NCBI GenBank assembly: GCA_002296055.1
Contig: DBHE01000119.1
Span: 14,198 to 26,239 of the forward strand
Direction: 5' to 3'
Origin: Pseudomonadaceae bacterium UBA836
Lineage (GTDB): Bacteria; Pseudomonadota; Gammaproteobacteria; Pseudomonadales; Pseudomonadaceae
DNA length: 12,042 nucleotides
Shown here: positions 4,852 through 12,042 of the stretch, piece by piece
How positions within the stretch are numbered: position 1 is the stretch's first letter
Layout: each line of letters starts with the position of its first letter
Notes under the pieces: model-generated
Told to the model about the DNA's origin: nothing
Databases searched by the model: none
What the model saw: only the letters and a program-made list of their open reading frames with translations
Program-made: the position numbers and the translations under genes

Positions 4852-7803
4852 TCAGGCAGAGGCGCCGCTAGCGCTCATGCTGTAGCGCGGCAAAGTAATG
4901 GTGAAACGGGTGCCGCGCTGGTTTGTCTGGTCGACCGGGCTGTCGATGGTGATCTGCCCATAATGCTCTTCGATGATGGAGTAGACCAGTGCCAATCCGA
5001 GCCCGGTGCCTGTCCCTGGTTCCTTGGTAGTGAAGAAGGGCTCGAACAGGCGGTCCATGATCGCCTTGTCGATTCCGCTGCCCTGATCCTCAACCTGCAG
5101 CAGCACTTGATGCTCGTTTTCCTGGCTGGCAATGCTGATGCTGTCGCCGTTCTGGCTGGCATCACGGGCATTACCCAGCAGATTGATCAACACCTGCACC
5201 AGCCGTTGGGCGTCGCCGGCGACCAGGTGCTCGGGACGGCACAGGTTAACATACTTGACCTCCGGCCCCTTGCGGTTGAGCGAGAGCAGGTGAATAGCCT
5301 CGTTGGTACAGGCCGCCAGATCAACCGGCTCGTTGGGGTTGTGATGGCGGCTGCCAACGTGGGCGAAGTTGACCAACGACTGCACGATGCGCGAGACCCG
5401 GCGGGTCTGGTCGAGGATCTGCTCGCTGGCCTCACGTGCCTCGGGCTGTTCTGACTCATCGCGCAGGTTTTGCGCCAGACAGGCGATACCGGTGATCGGG
5501 TTGCCGATCTCATGCGCGACCCCGGCGGCCAGGCGGCCAATGGAGGCCAGGCGCTCGGAGTGCATCAACTCCTCTTCCAGCATTTGGGTTTCGGTCTGAT
5601 CTTCGATCAGTAGCACCAGGCCGCTGCTCCCAACGTAGCCGGGCTCGTCGATGGCTGCCTTGTGCAGGCTGAGCCATTGGGTGTGGCCGTTGATGCTGAG
5701 CTTCTGTTTATGCAGATGGGCAGATTGATCTTCGACAAAGCGTTCCAGCAGCTCACGCCAGGGTTCGGGCAGGCTGCCCAGGCGAGAGCCGATCACGCTG
5801 TCGGCTTCGATGCCGGTGAGTGCCTGCATCGCGCGGTTCCACATCAGGATTTCGCTGTCTTGCCCCAGTGAGCAAACGCCCATCGGCAGGTCCTGCAGGG
5901 TCTGGCGGTGGTAGCGCCGCAGGGCGTCGAGCTCGGCAGCCAGGCCGGTCAGGCGGCTGTGGTAGTCCTCCAGCCGGTTTTCGATAAAGTGGATGTCCTC
6001 AGTCATGTAGCCGTCGCGACCCATCTTGAACGGCAGGAAGGTCTCGATGATGTCCTGTGCCACCGAGGGGCCCATCAGGCCAGACAGGTTGGCCTCCAGG
6101 CGGTCGCGCAGGCGACGCAGGGCGTAAGGGCGGCGCTCATCAAAGGGCAGCTTGAGATCGCGTAACGCCTGCTCGACTTCGTACTGTGCGGTCTTGTTGC
6201 CGAGCGGTTTGGCTAGCTGTTGGGCAAACTCCTGCGGCGAAGATGCCATCAGTTGCATGCGTTGGGGGCGGCTGACGTTGTCGACCGAGCAGGCCTCGGC
6301 CGCGCTTTGTTCCTCGCTGGAGCGCTGTGTGAACAGGGAGATCACGGCCAGCACCAGCACGTTAGCGGCCAGCGAGCTGATGGCCGCCAGATGCCAGGTG
6401 TCTGCGTTGAAGGCCAGTGTCATGCCGAACAGCTGCAGGCCCGGCAGCTCGGTGACCAGCGGCAGCAGCAGGGTAATACTCCAGACCAGCATGCCGGCCA
6501 TCACCCCGCCGATAAAGCCGCGCCGGTTGGCCTGCGGCCAATAGAGTACCGACAGGGTGCCGGGCAAAAACTGCACCGTGGCAACGAAGGACGCGATACC
6601 CAGGTTGGCCAGATCCTGCTCGGCGCCGAGCAGCCGGTAAAAGCCATAGCCTGCCATGATGATGGCGGCAATCAAGGTGCGGCGGGTCCATAGCAGCCAG
6701 CGGTAGATATTGTTGTCGGCGCTGGGTTGATACAGCGGCAACACGACATGGTTGAGCACCATGCCCGACAGCGCCAGAGTGATGACAATGATCAGGCCGC
6801 TGGCTGCCGACAAACCGCCAACAAAGGCCAGTAGCGATAGCCATTCGGAGCCGGCTGCAACCCCAAGGCCAAGGGAGAAATACTCCGGGTTGGTGCGCAC
6901 ACCCAGGTGCAGGCCAGCCCAGAGGATCGGTGGCACGGCCAGACTCATCAGCAGCAGGAACAGCGGTAGCCCCCAGCTGGCTGTGCCCAGTGCGCGCGGG
7001 TTGAGGTTCTCGGTAAAGGCCATGTGATACATGTGCGGCATTACAAAGGCGGCGGAAAAGAACACCAGCAGCAGCGTCCGCCAGGGGCCTTCCTGCAGCG
7101 GTGTATGCAGGGTGATCAGCGCTTCCTGGTTGTTGTTCAGCCACAACTGCAAACCCTGCGGGCCGTCGAATACCACATACAAGGCATACAGGCCGATAGC
7201 GGCGATGGCGACCAGTTTGACCACCGACTCGAAGGCAATCGCCATCACCAGACCTTCATGCTTCTCCCGGGCCGAGATATGGCGCGCACCGAACAGGATG
7301 GCAAACAGGATAATCAGCACGCAGAAGCCGAGGGCTACGGTGCCTTGGCCGGATTCGTCGGTCAGGATTTGCACCGAGTCGGCGACTGCCTGGATCTGCA
7401 GGGCCAGTAGCGGCAGTACACCCACCAGCATGAACAGCGTGGTGAGGGTGCCCGCCCAGGTGCTGCGGAAGCGAAAGGCAAAGAGGTCGGCCAGAGACGA
7501 TAGCTGGTAAGTGCGGGTAATGCGCAGGATCGGGTTAAGCAGCACCGGTGCCAGCAGAAAGGCGCCACACACGCCCAGGTAGTAGGTCAGAAACCCGTAC
7601 CCGTATTGGTAGGCCAACCCGACCGTGCCATAAAACGCCCAGGCGCTGGCGTACACGCCAAGCGACAGGGTGTAGACCGCAGGGTGTCGCAGCAAACCGC
7701 GTGGAACGTGCCCGTTCTCAGTGGCCCAGGCCACACCGAACAGCAGGATCAGGTAGACAATGCTGATCAGCAGCAGCTGACTCAGCTCAAAGCTCATCGG
7801 CAT
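4852..7803 (-). CDS. cbrA: Transporter-fused sensor histidine kinase CbrA
   Basis: CbrA is an inner-membrane sensor that phosphorylates CbrB. Residues 1 to about 490 are a polytopic sodium:solute symporter (SLC5-like) domain with many hydrophobic helices; in Pseudomonas it has been reported to take up histidine. A STAC-type linker follows (about 505-560). Next come a coiled stretch, a PAS domain (about 635-735), HisKA with phosphoacceptor H764 in GVAHEIGNP, and a HATPase domain with N box NLLGNARDA (from 874), G1 DQGSGI (906-911), FEPFFTTK and GTGTGLGL. All catalytic boxes are intact, so the kinase should be active. Length (983) agrees with the family. Two in-frame ATGs are possible, at 7803 and 7797 (MSFELSQ). 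The second has GAAAG at 6-base spacing and may be the true start. The 5' end overlaps cbrX, and cbrB follows after 34 bases. Confidence 0.96.
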   Translation of the reverse strand: MPMSFELSQLLLISIVYLILLFGVAWATENGHVPRGLLRHPAVYTLSLGVYASAWAFYGTVGLAYQYGYGFLTYYLGVCGAFLLAPVLLNPILRITRTYQLSSLADLFAFRFRSTWAGTLTTLFMLVGVLPLLALQIQAVADSVQILTDESGQGTVALGFCVLIILFAILFGARHISAREKHEGLVMAIAFESVVKLVAIAAIGLYALYVVFDGPQGLQLWLNNNQEALITLHTPLQEGPWRTLLLVFFSAAFVMPHMYHMAFTENLNPRALGTASWGLPLFLLLMSLAVPPILWAGLHLGVRTNPEYFSLGLGVAAGSEWLSLLAFVGGLSAASGLIIVITLALSGMVLNHVVLPLYQPSADNNIYRWLLWTRRTLIAAIIMAGYGFYRLLGAEQDLANLGIASFVATVQFLPGTLSVLYWPQANRRGFIGGVMAGMLVWSITLLLPLVTELPGLQLFGMTLAFNADTWHLAAISSLAANVLVLAVISLFTQRSSEEQSAAEACSVDNVSRPQRMQLMASSPQEFAQQLAKPLGNKTAQYEVEQALRDLKLPFDERRPYALRRLRDRLEANLSGLMGPSVAQDIIETFLPFKMGRDGYMTEDIHFIENRLEDYHSRLTGLAAELDALRRYHRQTLQDLPMGVCSLGQDSEILMWNRAMQALTGIEADSVIGSRLGSLPEPWRELLERFVEDQSAHLHKQKLSINGHTQWLSLHKAAIDEPGYVGSSGLVLLIEDQTETQMLEEELMHSERLASIGRLAAGVAHEIGNPITGIACLAQNLRDESEQPEAREASEQILDQTRRVSRIVQSLVNFAHVGSRHHNPNEPVDLAACTNEAIHLLSLNRKGPEVKYVNLCRPEHLVAGDAQRLVQVLINLLGNARDASQNGDSISIASQENEHQVLLQVEDQGSGIDKAIMDRLFEPFFTTKEPGTGTGLGLALVYSIIEEHYGQITIDSPVDQTNQRGTRFTITLPRYSMSASGASA

Positions 7804-7963
7804 CTTTCGGGCTCTGTAGCAGCATGCCGGCGATGATCAGAATCAGCCACAGCACGTAGGGGCGGTACCAGGCACCCTGGGGCTCTATCCACCAGTCCAT
7901 GATGGCCGGGGAGAACAGGTAGATGCCGATGACCAGCAGCAATACCAGGCGATAGATATACAT
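7787..7963 (-). CDS. cbrX: Small membrane protein upstream of cbrA (CbrX-like)
   Basis: A 58-residue frame runs from the ATG at 7963 to the TGA at 7787-7789. It starts MYIYRLVLLLVIGIYLFSPA, continues with a short WWIEPQGAWYRPY stretch and a second hydrophobic segment (YVLWLILIIAGMLLQ, 36-50), and ends in the charged tail SPKDADEL. It therefore looks like a two-helix inner-membrane protein. The stop lies inside cbrA, with an overlap of 11 or 17 bases depending on the cbrA start, which suggests translational coupling. A small gene in this position, called cbrX, is known from Pseudomonas as I remember; its function is not established. A role in CbrA insertion or regulation is inference from position only. 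The Shine-Dalgarno (GGA, about 5 bases before the ATG) is weak. Another frame across this stretch (7794-7976) lacks hydrophobic pattern and I judge it a shadow. Confidence 0.82.
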   Translation of the reverse strand: MYIYRLVLLLVIGIYLFSPAIMDWWIEPQGAWYRPYVLWLILIIAGMLLQSPKDADEL

Positions 7964-8016
7964 GGGTGTCCGTCATCTGGGTGACGCCCGTGTCGGCGCG
8001 TCAGGTTAAGAGCGTG

Positions 8017-8045
8017 ATGGTAATCAGCCGTGCCTGGCTTGCCAA
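8017..8045 (-). promoter_or_regulatory. Probable sigma-70 promoter of cbrX–cbrA–cbrB
   Basis: On the minus strand TTGGCA (8045-8040, five of six matches to a -35 box) is followed by a 17-base spacer and TACCAT (8022-8017, four of six matches to a -10 box). Transcription would begin near 8010, giving a leader of about 47 bases before cbrX. The site lies only 5 bases past the gluQ stop, within the 86-base gap between gluQ and cbrX. It would let the sensor operon be expressed independently of dksA–gluQ. Confidence 0.55.
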
Positions 8046-8049
8046 GCAA

Positions 8050-8940
8050 TCAGCCGGGCAAGCTATGTTGCATGATTTGCAGGGTCGATGGCAGACGCTG
8101 TGGCTGCCAGTGCTCGACCGCCCAGGCCAGTTGCTGCTGGACCGATGCGCCGCGCAGCTCCTCGGGAACCGGTTGCGCCAATGCCCGCAGTGCGCGCCAC
8201 AGTGTCTGTGGCGCTTGAGCAGCCTGCAGAGGTTCGGAGGCCAGGCGTTTGCTGAGTTTCTCGCCGTCCTCGCGCATGATCAGCGGCACGTGCAGGTAGC
8301 GCGGTGCGGGCTGCTTCAGGACCTGATACAGCCACATTTGCCGGGGCGTGGAGTCGAGCAGGTCGGCGCCGCGGACCACGTCGGTGATGCCTTGCTCGAT
8401 GTCGTCCAGCACCACCGCCAGCTGGTAGGCATAGACGCCGTCGCGGCGGCGGATAATGAAATCGCCCAGCTCGTGTGCAAGGTGTTGGGTCAGTGGTAAC
8501 TGCAGGCGATCAACACAGGTGATGGGGGTGTCGTCGACGCGGATGCGCACGGCATGGTCGGCGGCCGGTGCAAGCTGGCGTGTGGAGCAGGTGCCAGGGT
8601 AGGCCGGTCCGTGCTGTAGCAGGGTTCGGCGCGGGCAGTCGCAGTAGTAGGCCAGGCCTTGCTCTAGCCAGCGCTCGGTCTGTGCCCGATATAGCTCAAG
8701 ACGTTCACTCTGGCGGATGATCTCGCCGTCGTGCTCAAGTCCAAAGTCCTCCAGTGCCTGCAGAATCTGACGTTCTGCGTCGGGCTGGCTGCGGGTCTGG
8801 TCCAGGTCTTCGACGCGCAGCAGCCATTGGCCGCCTGCGTGGCGTGCGTCCAGATAGCTGGCCAGCGCGGCTACCAGCGAGCCAAAGTGCAGCAGGCCGC
8901 TTGGGGTTGGCGCGAAGCGCCCGATATAGGGGGAGGTCAT
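8050..8940 (-). CDS. gluQ: Glutamyl-Q tRNA(Asp) synthetase
   Basis: GluQ is a paralogue of the catalytic half of glutamyl-tRNA synthetase. It attaches glutamate to the queuosine base at position 34 of tRNA(Asp) rather than to the 3' end. The 296 residues fit the family and lack the anticodon-binding domain. The N-terminus YIGRFAPTPSGLLHFGSLVAA (from residue 5) holds the class I HIGH-like element. The KMSKS-like loop is KLSKR (228-232). Zinc ligands are visible as C100, C102, Y114 and C118. I see no good Shine-Dalgarno before the ATG, although this start gives the standard N-terminus. dksA lies 54 bases upstream with a strong hairpin between, as described for dksA–gluQ in other gammaproteobacteria, where it limits gluQ expression. 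Confidence 0.95.
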   Translation of the reverse strand: MTSPYIGRFAPTPSGLLHFGSLVAALASYLDARHAGGQWLLRVEDLDQTRSQPDAERQILQALEDFGLEHDGEIIRQSERLELYRAQTERWLEQGLAYYCDCPRRTLLQHGPAYPGTCSTRQLAPAADHAVRIRVDDTPITCVDRLQLPLTQHLAHELGDFIIRRRDGVYAYQLAVVLDDIEQGITDVVRGADLLDSTPRQMWLYQVLKQPAPRYLHVPLIMREDGEKLSKRLASEPLQAAQAPQTLWRALRALAQPVPEELRGASVQQQLAWAVEHWQPQRLPSTLQIMQHSLPG

Positions 8941-8956
8941 GCGGGAGAGGCGGTAA

Positions 8957-8980
8957 CAGCAAGCCCGATCGGGCTTGCTG
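8957..8980 (-). terminator. Hairpin between dksA and gluQ
   Basis: A perfect 24-base palindrome: a 10-bp stem CAGCAAGCCC with its complement around a GATC loop. On the minus strand it is followed by TTACCGCC, so the T tract is very short. It starts 14 bases past the dksA stop and ends 16 bases before the gluQ start. It is best read as a leaky terminator that reduces gluQ transcription from the dksA promoter. Confidence 0.65.
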
Positions 8981-8994
8981 CAGAACAGGGCGGC

Positions 8995-9438
8995 TTAGCT
9001 GCCGACCTGCTTTTCCTTGATTTCGGCCAGGGTCTTGCAGTCGATGCACAGAGTAGCCGTGGGGCGCGCTTCCAGGCGACGGATGCCAATCTCGACACCA
9101 CAGGAGTCGCAGAAACCGTAGTCGTCGTCCTCAATGCGTTGCAGCGTCTGGTCAATCTTCTTGATCAGCTTGCGCTCGCGGTCACGGGTGCGCAGTTCCA
9201 GGCTGAACTCTTCTTCCTGGCTGGCACGGTCGGCCGGATCGGGGAAGTTGGCCGCTTCGTCCTGCATGTGATGCACAGTGCGGTCGACTTCTTCCATCAA
9301 CTCCTTTTTCCAGGCGTTGAGTATGTTGGCGAAATGCTCGAGCTGCTGCTCGTTCATGTATTCCTCGCCCTTCTTTTCCTGGTAGGGGACGAAGCCGCGG
9401 ATCAACATCGATGTTTTCTGCTTGGCATTGCTGGGCAT
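8995..9438 (-). CDS. dksA: RNA polymerase-binding transcription factor DksA
   Basis: DksA enters the RNA polymerase secondary channel and, with ppGpp, adjusts transcription of rRNA and amino acid genes. The 147-residue protein has the coiled-coil with the acidic tip DPADRAS (67-73; D67 and D70 correspond to the essential pair). It ends in a four-cysteine zinc finger (C110, C113, C131, C134), so this is the zinc-containing canonical form rather than a cysteine-poor DksA2. The conserved block [16 protein letters not shown] (75-90) is complete. The start at 9438 has an excellent ribosome site (GAGGGG, 5-base spacing). gluQ follows on the same strand. The 219-base gap to the divergent aminotransferase gene must hold the dksA promoter, but I see no convincing sigma-70 pair in it. 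Confidence 0.97.
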   Translation of the reverse strand: MPSNAKQKTSMLIRGFVPYQEKKGEEYMNEQQLEHFANILNAWKKELMEEVDRTVHHMQDEAANFPDPADRASQEEEFSLELRTRDRERKLIKKIDQTLQRIEDDDYGFCDSCGVEIGIRRLEARPTATLCIDCKTLAEIKEKQVGS

Positions 9439-9619
9439 GAGAACCCCTCACTTATTGCTCAATCTTCCTGTTTCAGGTCCGCTGTCTGCACCTGCATGAG
9501 CAGCGGCCAAAATCCTGCAAGCGGGCAAAGCTACCAGAACCTTAAGGCCCGCGCTACTGTTTGACGCCCGATGGCGCGACACGAGGGATTGAGCCGCTGC
9601 GGCGGGGGCTCTGGCAGGG

Positions 9620-9625
9620 TATGAT
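9620..9625 (+). promoter_or_regulatory. Possible -10 box for the aminotransferase–sfsA pair
   Basis: TATGAT (five of six matches to a -10 box) stands 32 bases before the aminotransferase ATG, in the divergent gap with dksA. No acceptable -35 hexamer is found 16-18 bases upstream (the sequence there is GC-rich), so an activator or another promoter is possible. The partial ribosome site AGGA (9642-9645) follows. Confidence 0.35.
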
Positions 9626-9657
9626 CGGCGTTTTTTGCGGCAGGACGAGAGTATTTC

Positions 9658-10839
9658 ATGGCGCAGCAACGCTGGACCAAACGGGTGCAGGATATCCAAC
9701 CCTTCCATGTGATGGCCGTGCTGGCGAGAGCCAAGGCGCTGGAGGCCGAAGGGCGTGATGTCATTCATATGGAGATTGGTGAGCCGGACTTCACCACCCC
9801 CGAGCCGATTATTCAGGCGGGCCAGCGAGCGCTGGCTGACGGCTGTACGGGCTATACCCCGGCGTTGGGGTTGCCGGCGTTGCGCGAAGCCATCGCCGCA
9901 CTCTACGCCGAGCGGCATGGCCTGGCGCTTGACCCCGAGCGCGTAGTGGTAACACCGGGTGGTTCTGCGGCGTTGCTCTTGGTCAGCGCACTGTTGGTGG
10001 AACCGGGTAAGAAGATCCTTATGGCCGACCCGGCCTACCCCTGCAATCGTCATTTTCTGCGCTTGGTAGAAGGCCGGGCGGTGCTGGTGCCGACCGGCCC
10101 TGAAACGCGCTACCAGCTGACCCCCGAGTTGATCGAGCAGCATTGGGATGCCGACTGCGTGGGCGTGCTCGCTGCCTCACCGGCCAACCCTACCGGCACA
10201 TTGCTGTCGCGCGCGGAACTGCAGGCGCTGGCGGCCTGCTGCCGCCGCCTGGGCGGGCAATTGATCGTAGATGAGATTTACCACGGTCTGACCTATGGCC
10301 TGGATGCGCCCTCGGTGCTGGAGGTGGCAGACGATGCCTTTGTGCTGAACAGCTTCTCCAAATACTTCGGTATGACTGGTTGGCGTTTGGGCTGGCTGGT
10401 GGCGCCCAAGGAGGCGGTTGCCGGCTTGGAGAAATTGGCGCAGAACCTCTACATCTGTGCGCCACACATGGCCCAGCAGGCCGCGCTGGCGGCCTTCAGC
10501 GAGCAAAGCCGGGAAATCTGCGAGCTGCGTCGCCGTGCCTTTCAGGTGCGGCGCGACTTCCTGCTGCCAGCGGTGCGTGAGCTGGGCTTTTCGGTCCCGG
10601 TTACCCCTGAAGGTGCTTTCTATCTGTATGCCGACATGCAGGCGCTGGGCGGTGACAGTGCCGCCTTCTGTCAGCATGTGATTGAGCGTGAGTTTGTTGC
10701 CCTGACGCCGGGGCTGGACTTTGGTCAGCACCGGGCTGATCAGCACTTGCGCCTGGCTTACACCACCTCGCTGGAGCGCCTGGAGCAGGCGGTTGAGCGT
10801 CTGCAGCGGGCGCTGCGCAGTTGGTCGCCGACATGCTGA
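9658..10839 (+). CDS. PLP-dependent class I/II aminotransferase
   Basis: The 393-residue protein is a fold-type I aminotransferase of the aspartate aminotransferase superfamily. Cofactor residues are all visible: K235 in NSFSKYFGMTGWRLGW (the Schiff-base lysine), N177 in SPANPTG, D205 and Y208 in VDEIYHG, and R243. R365 in LRLAYTT is the expected substrate-carboxylate arginine. N-terminal EIGEPDFTTP (39-48) and GYTPALGLPALREAIA (65-80) are typical of the subgroup close to archaeal and bacterial AspC/AlaT-like enzymes. The amino donor and acceptor cannot be decided from sequence. A gene of this type next to dksA and sfsA is usual in pseudomonads and is normally annotated only as an aminotransferase. 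Its 3' end overlaps sfsA, so the two are probably co-translated. Confidence 0.93.
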   Translation: MAQQRWTKRVQDIQPFHVMAVLARAKALEAEGRDVIHMEIGEPDFTTPEPIIQAGQRALADGCTGYTPALGLPALREAIAALYAERHGLALDPERVVVTPGGSAALLLVSALLVEPGKKILMADPAYPCNRHFLRLVEGRAVLVPTGPETRYQLTPELIEQHWDADCVGVLAASPANPTGTLLSRAELQALAACCRRLGGQLIVDEIYHGLTYGLDAPSVLEVADDAFVLNSFSKYFGMTGWRLGWLVAPKEAVAGLEKLAQNLYICAPHMAQQAALAAFSEQSREICELRRRAFQVRRDFLLPAVRELGFSVPVTPEGAFYLYADMQALGGDSAAFCQHVIEREFVALTPGLDFGQHRADQHLRLAYTTSLERLEQAVERLQRALRSWSPTC

Positions 10840-11546
10840 TCCCGTTCGCGCCGGCCTTGCAGGAGGCAGTGCTGCTGCGCCGCTACAAGCGTTTTCTGAC
10901 CGATATCCGTTTGCCGGATGGGCAGGAGCTGACCGTGCACTGCCCCAATACCGGCTCGATGCGCAACTGCGGGCAGCCGGGTGATCGCATCTGGGTCAGC
11001 CTGGAACATAAGCCCGGGCGCAAGCTGCCCGGTACCTGGGAGCTGGTTGAGGTGGCGCCGGGGCAGTTGGCCTGCATTCACAGCGCACGCGCCAACCGGG
11101 TAATAGGCGCCGCGCTGGCAGAGGGGCTGATCGCGCCGCTGGCGGATTATCCGCAGCAGCGCGCAGAGGTGAAGCTGCCGGAATTGGCCAGCCGCTTCGA
11201 CTTTCTATTGTCCGGCGCTGATCAGCCGGACTGCGTGGTGGAAGTGAAAAGCGTCACCCTGGCGCTGGGCGATGGCGTTGGCGCCTTTCCCGATGCGGTC
11301 AGCCAGCGCGGCCAAAAGCATCTGCGTGAGCTGATTGAGGTGGTGCGAAGCGGGCGCCGCGCTTGTTTGCTGTTCTGCGTCATGCACTCGGGCATCAGCC
11401 AGGTACGACCCGCCGATGAAATCGACCCGGAGTACGGGCGGCTGCTGCGCGAGGCGGCGCAGGCGGGTGTTGAGGTACTGGCCTGGTCGGTCTGGCCGGA
11501 ACCGGACGGCCTGCGGGTGCGCGGCGCCTTGCCGGTCAGTCTGTAG
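10833..11546 (+). CDS. sfsA: SfsA family protein (sugar fermentation stimulation homologue)
   Basis: SfsA was named for stimulating maltose use in E. coli. The fold is an OB-like domain joined to a nuclease-like domain, and its biochemical role is uncertain. The 237-residue product shows the family blocks HCPNTGSM (from residue 36), VEVKSVTL and FPDAVSQRGQKHLREL, which include the nuclease-like Asp/Glu-x-Lys pattern. I chose the ATG at 10833, giving MLIPFAPALQEAVLLRRYKRF, a typical N-terminus. It overlaps the aminotransferase stop by 7 bases and has no clear Shine-Dalgarno, which fits translational coupling. A TTG at 10821 is an alternative start. The gene converges on the Rieske gene with only 3 bases between stop codons, and no terminator hairpin is visible. 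Confidence 0.94.
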   Translation: MLIPFAPALQEAVLLRRYKRFLTDIRLPDGQELTVHCPNTGSMRNCGQPGDRIWVSLEHKPGRKLPGTWELVEVAPGQLACIHSARANRVIGAALAEGLIAPLADYPQQRAEVKLPELASRFDFLLSGADQPDCVVEVKSVTLALGDGVGAFPDAVSQRGQKHLRELIEVVRSGRRACLLFCVMHSGISQVRPADEIDPEYGRLLREAAQAGVEVLAWSVWPEPDGLRVRGALPVSL

Positions 11547-11549
11547 GGG

Positions 11550-11888
11550 CTAGGGAATTACTAGATAAACCGCGCCGTCACGTACCTCGCAGGCAAAGGC
11601 GCGAAGTGACTGGCCAACACAGGGCCCAGCGATGCACTCGCCGGACTCGGGCAAAAAGAGCGCGCCATGGCTGGCGCACTGGATCAGTCGCCCGGACTGA
11701 TCCAGAAACCGATCCGGCACCCACTCCAGCGGTATGCCCCTGTGCGGGCAGCGATTCTCATAGACCGTTACTTGCGTACCTTGGCGCACCACAATGAGGT
11801 TGTGGCCATTGTGCTGTACGCCCTTGCTGCCGCGTGCGGGTAAATCACTCAGTTGGCAAAGGAGATGGGAGGCGGGTTTGTCTGACAT
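11550..11888 (-). CDS. Rieske [2Fe-2S] ferredoxin-like protein
   Basis: This is a small 112-residue Rieske protein with no signal peptide, so cytoplasmic. The two cluster-binding boxes are complete: C47-P-H49 in NRCPHRG and C71-A-S-H74 in CASHGALF, providing two Cys and two His ligands. The later part, LPESGECIAGPC, is the usual loop after box 2. Such proteins can be electron carriers for oxygenases, but no oxygenase or reductase gene is nearby, so the partner is unknown. The start at 11888 gives MSDKPASHLLCQLSDLP. An in-frame ATG at 11945 would add 19 residues with no recognisable function. No Shine-Dalgarno is seen before 11888, and a -10-like GATAAT lies directly upstream. The gene is convergent with sfsA. 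Confidence 0.9.
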   Translation of the reverse strand: MSDKPASHLLCQLSDLPARGSKGVQHNGHNLIVVRQGTQVTVYENRCPHRGIPLEWVPDRFLDQSGRLIQCASHGALFLPESGECIAGPCVGQSLRAFACEVRDGAVYLVIP

Positions 11889-11894
11889 GGACGC

Positions 11895-11924
11895 ATTATC
11901 GACCGACTCATGGACCGCTGACCA
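11895..11924 (-). promoter_or_regulatory. Possible promoter giving a leaderless Rieske mRNA
   Basis: On the minus strand GATAAT (11900-11895, five of six matches to a -10 box) is preceded 18 bases upstream by TGGTCA (11924-11919, four of six matches to a -35 box). A start 7 bases after the -10 would fall on the A of the Rieske ATG at 11888. Consensus evidence only. Confidence 0.3.
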
Positions 11925-11974
11925 GTGCCCGACCAACGGCTGCACCCGGCGGCAACGGCGGGCGTCAGCCGTAG

Positions 11975-12042
11975 CCTAGGGCCTGTTGACGTTTCGTTCA
12001 CCCGCCTGCCGGAGGCCATTTTTCGGCCAGGCAAGGCGGAGG
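11975..12042. repeat. Possible interspersed non-coding repeat, cut by window edge
   Basis: From CCTAGG (11975) to the edge the sequence has no coding frame I trust. It contains GGGCCTGTTGACGTTTCG followed by a GC-rich imperfect hairpin: GCCT and GGCC pairing with GGCC and AGGC around ATTTTTC (12005-12032). I associate GTTGACGTTTCGTTCACC and this arrangement with intergenic repeats seen in pseudomonads and relatives. This is from memory and could not be checked, since only one partial copy is in the window. Confidence 0.35.

Noticed and set aside
6362..7144. 260-codon minus-strand frame within cbrA
   Set aside because: Shifted-frame shadow of the cbrA membrane domain; no membrane pattern or family motif of its own.
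9448..10143. 231-codon minus-strand frame upstream of dksA
   Set aside because: It lies mostly antisense to the aminotransferase gene, whose PLP-binding residues are clear; a GC-rich shadow frame.

Overview
The window reads as a core chromosomal segment of a Pseudomonas-type gammaproteobacterium (Pseudomonas sensu lato). I base this on gene order and protein similarity as I remember them: panB–folK–pcnB–crcZ–cbrB–cbrA–cbrX–gluQ–dksA matches the arrangement around cbrAB in P. aeruginosa and P. putida. GC content looks to be near 60%. I see no phage, transposase, CRISPR or toxin–antitoxin genes, and every large gene belongs to a known family.

From left to right, positions 1-2750 hold three minus-strand genes: panB (pantothenate synthesis, cut by the window edge), folK (folate synthesis) and pcnB (poly(A) polymerase I). 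folK and pcnB overlap by one base. A promoter-like site lies upstream of pcnB and another upstream of panB. Positions 2775-3390 hold no protein gene. On the minus strand they carry a strong candidate for the small RNA CrcZ, with A-rich Hfq/Crc-type decoy motifs, a near-consensus sigma-54 promoter, and a dense array of TGTTAC/GTAACA half-sites placed where an enhancer-binding protein would act. Positions 3390-8045 hold the minus-strand operon cbrX–cbrA–cbrB: a 58-residue membrane protein, a transporter-fused histidine kinase and a sigma-54-dependent response regulator. Positions 8050-9438 hold gluQ and dksA on the minus strand, separated by a strong hairpin. Positions 9658-11546 hold a plus-strand pair, a class I aminotransferase and sfsA, which overlap. 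A small minus-strand Rieske ferredoxin-like gene and the edge of a possible interspersed repeat finish the window.

The genes that work together are CbrA, CbrB and CrcZ. CbrA is thought to sense carbon/nitrogen status (histidine in some species) and phosphorylate CbrB. CbrB with sigma-54 RNA polymerase turns on crcZ, and CrcZ titrates Hfq/Crc off catabolic mRNAs, relieving catabolite repression. All parts of this loop, including the promoter and its upstream sites, are visible in one 5.3-kb stretch. This is a described system rather than a new one. The parts worth a second look are cbrX, the architecture of the half-site array, the GSFTGA variant of the sigma-54 contact motif in CbrB, a possible leaderless Rieske mRNA and the repeat at the right edge.
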